Assembly (NCBI GenBank): GCA_937859105.1
Contig: CALMAD010000349.1
Location: 1-5,215, forward strand
Length of the DNA: 5,215 nucleotides
From: an uncultured Propionibacteriaceae bacterium
GTDB taxonomy: Bacteria; Actinomycetota; Actinomycetes; Propionibacteriales; Propionibacteriaceae
Direction: 5' to 3'
The notes under the pieces: generated by a model
Database searches by the model: none
Seen by the model: the letters and a program-made list of their open reading frames with translations, nothing else
What the model was told of the DNA's origin: nothing
Made by a program: the position numbers and the translations under genes
In this document: positions 4,311-5,215 of the stretch, piece after piece
Position numbering within the stretch: the stretch's first letter is position 1
Layout of the letters: every line of letters starts with the position of its first letter

Positions 4311-5215
4311 GAGTTCGTACGGCGAACGCCCGGTGACGTCGTCGACGGCGTGTCCGCCGTGGTCGTTCTGGGCGGTGGAGCCGGTCTGCTCCGATCCGGA
4401 CGCCGCCCGCGCGGCCACCAGGCTCGCGTGCGTCGGGGCGTCCGGGACGTGCGCGGGGCGTCCGGCGGCGAAGCCCGCGCGCAGGTCCGGCAGGATCTCG
4501 CCGAGCAGGTCGAGCTGCTCGAGCACGGTCTTCAGCGGGAGCCCGGCGTGGTCGATCAGGAACAGCTGGCGCTGGTAGTCGCCGACCTCGTCGCGGAACG
4601 ACAGCGTGCGCTCCAGCACCTGCTGGGGCGAGCCGACGGTCAGCGGCGTCTCCGCGGTGAACTCCTCCAGGCTGGGGCCGTAGCCGTAGACCGGCGCGAC
4701 GTCGAAGTACGGGCGGAACTCGCGCACGGCGTCCTGGGAGTTTTTCCGCATGAAGAACTGCCCGCCGAGCCCGACGATCGCGGTGTCGGCCGGGCCGTGG
4801 CCGTGGTGCTCGTAGCGCTGGCGGTAGAGCGCGACCATCTGCTTCGTGTGGCTCATCGGCCAGAAGATGTTGTTGTGGAAGAAGCCGTCGCCGTAGTAGG
4901 CGGCCTGTTCGGCGATCTGCGGCGTCCGGATCGACCCGTGCCACACGAACGGCGCGACGCCGTCGAGCGGTCGGGGCGTCGAGGTGAAGCCGTTCAGCGG
5001 CGTCCGGAAGCGGCCCTTCCAGTCGACGACCTCCTCGTCCCACAGCCGGCGCAGCAGGGCGTAGTTCTCGATGGCCAGCGCGACCCCGTCGCGAATGTCC
5101 TTGCCGAACCACGGGTAGACCGGGCCGGTGTTGCCGCGGCCCATCATGAGGTCGACGCGGCCGCCGGAGAGGTGCTGCAGCATCGCGTAGTCCTCGGCGA
5201 TCTTCACCGGGTCGT
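4296..5215 (-). CDS. FMN-dependent luciferase-like monooxygenase, CE1758 family (5' end outside window)
   Basis: The visible part is the C-terminal 305 codons; the frame runs off the right edge with Asp-Pro-Val-Lys, so the GTG at 5207 is internal. Full family members have roughly 360-380 residues (from memory), so some 60 N-terminal residues are probably missing. The protein is a TIM-barrel flavin monooxygenase using FMNH2 and oxygen. Diagnostic segments, numbered from the first visible codon, are KIAEDYAMLQHLSGGRVDLM (4-23), GRGNTGPVYPWFGKD, FVWHGSIRTP, GLGGQFFMRKNSQDAVREF and LTVGSPQQVLERT. I recognise it as the CE1758 family, which occurs beside CE1759-type reductases. The substrate is unknown. 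The last 40 residues are a polar tail ending DDVTGRSPYELEESR. It is the first of at least two genes in a minus-strand operon; no promoter is visible because the gene start lies outside. Confidence 0.92.
   Translation of the reverse strand, partial: DPVKIAEDYAMLQHLSGGRVDLMMGRGNTGPVYPWFGKDIRDGVALAIENYALLRRLWDEEVVDWKGRFRTPLNGFTSTPRPLDGVAPFVWHGSIRTPQIAEQAAYYGDGFFHNNIFWPMSHTKQMVALYRQRYEHHGHGPADTAIVGLGGQFFMRKNSQDAVREFRPYFDVAPVYGYGPSLEEFTAETPLTVGSPQQVLERTLSFRDEVGDYQRQLFLIDHAGLPLKTVLEQLDLLGEILPDLRAGFAAGRPAHVPDAPTHASLVAARAASGSEQTGSTAQNDHGGHAVDDVTGRSPYELEESR

Noticed and set aside
4738..4748. T5 run in the monooxygenase gene as a possible frameshift or slippage site
   Set aside because: The frame is intact on both sides and reads the conserved MRKNSQDAV; the run is just an AAA AAC Lys-Asn pair.
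3706..5112. Apparent 468-codon fusion of an extra N-terminal domain to the FMN reductase
   Set aside because: The part before 4299 is the monooxygenase gene read in the wrong frame (Arg-rich, no motifs). The TTG with its own ribosome site is the real start.
5205..5207. GTG at 5207 as the monooxygenase start
   Set aside because: The frame continues to the window edge with Asp-Pro before this Val, matching the conserved DPVKIAEDYAML stretch; the true N terminus is outside the window.

Overview
The window is about 70% G+C by eye. Its genes use GC-rich third positions and include GTG and TTG starts. The right end carries a flavin monooxygenase/reductase pair of the CE1758/CE1759 type, named from Corynebacterium efficiens and familiar from high-GC Gram-positives. 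This suggests an actinobacterial chromosome; genus cannot be read from the sequence. There are no RNA genes, CRISPR arrays, insertion sequences or phage genes.

Left part (1-3660): four single genes alternate in direction. They are a DUF2848 protein (minus, 35-733), an MHS-type MFS transporter (plus, 823-2148), a GntR/FCD regulator (minus, 2210-2842) and a carbon-nitrogen (nitrilase-fold) hydrolase (plus, 2884-3660). The genes diverge from two short intergenic regions, 734-822 and 2843-2883. Each region contains essentially the same palindrome, TTGTATACAA (775-784) or ATGTATACAA (2848-2857), typical of FCD-type GntR operators. The TATACA core reads as a -10 hexamer on both strands, so each palindrome may be a two-way promoter and operator at once. 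The simplest reading is a small inducible catabolic module: the transporter brings in an organic acid or amide-type metabolite, DUF2848 (which looks FAH-like) and the C-N hydrolase process it, and the GntR protein represses all four genes until a ligand is present. The substrate is unknown.

Right part (3706-5215): a minus-strand operon encodes a luciferase-like FMN-dependent monooxygenase (5' end outside the window) and its FMN reductase. The reductase begins at a TTG codon that overlaps the monooxygenase stop (TTGA). This operon converges on the hydrolase gene, with a perfect 22-bp palindrome between them as a probable two-way terminator. Whether it belongs to the same pathway cannot be decided, because its promoter is outside the window.

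A further compositional oddity is the hexamer GGACGC/GCGTCC, which occurs about 47 times by hand count against roughly 8 expected from base composition alone.
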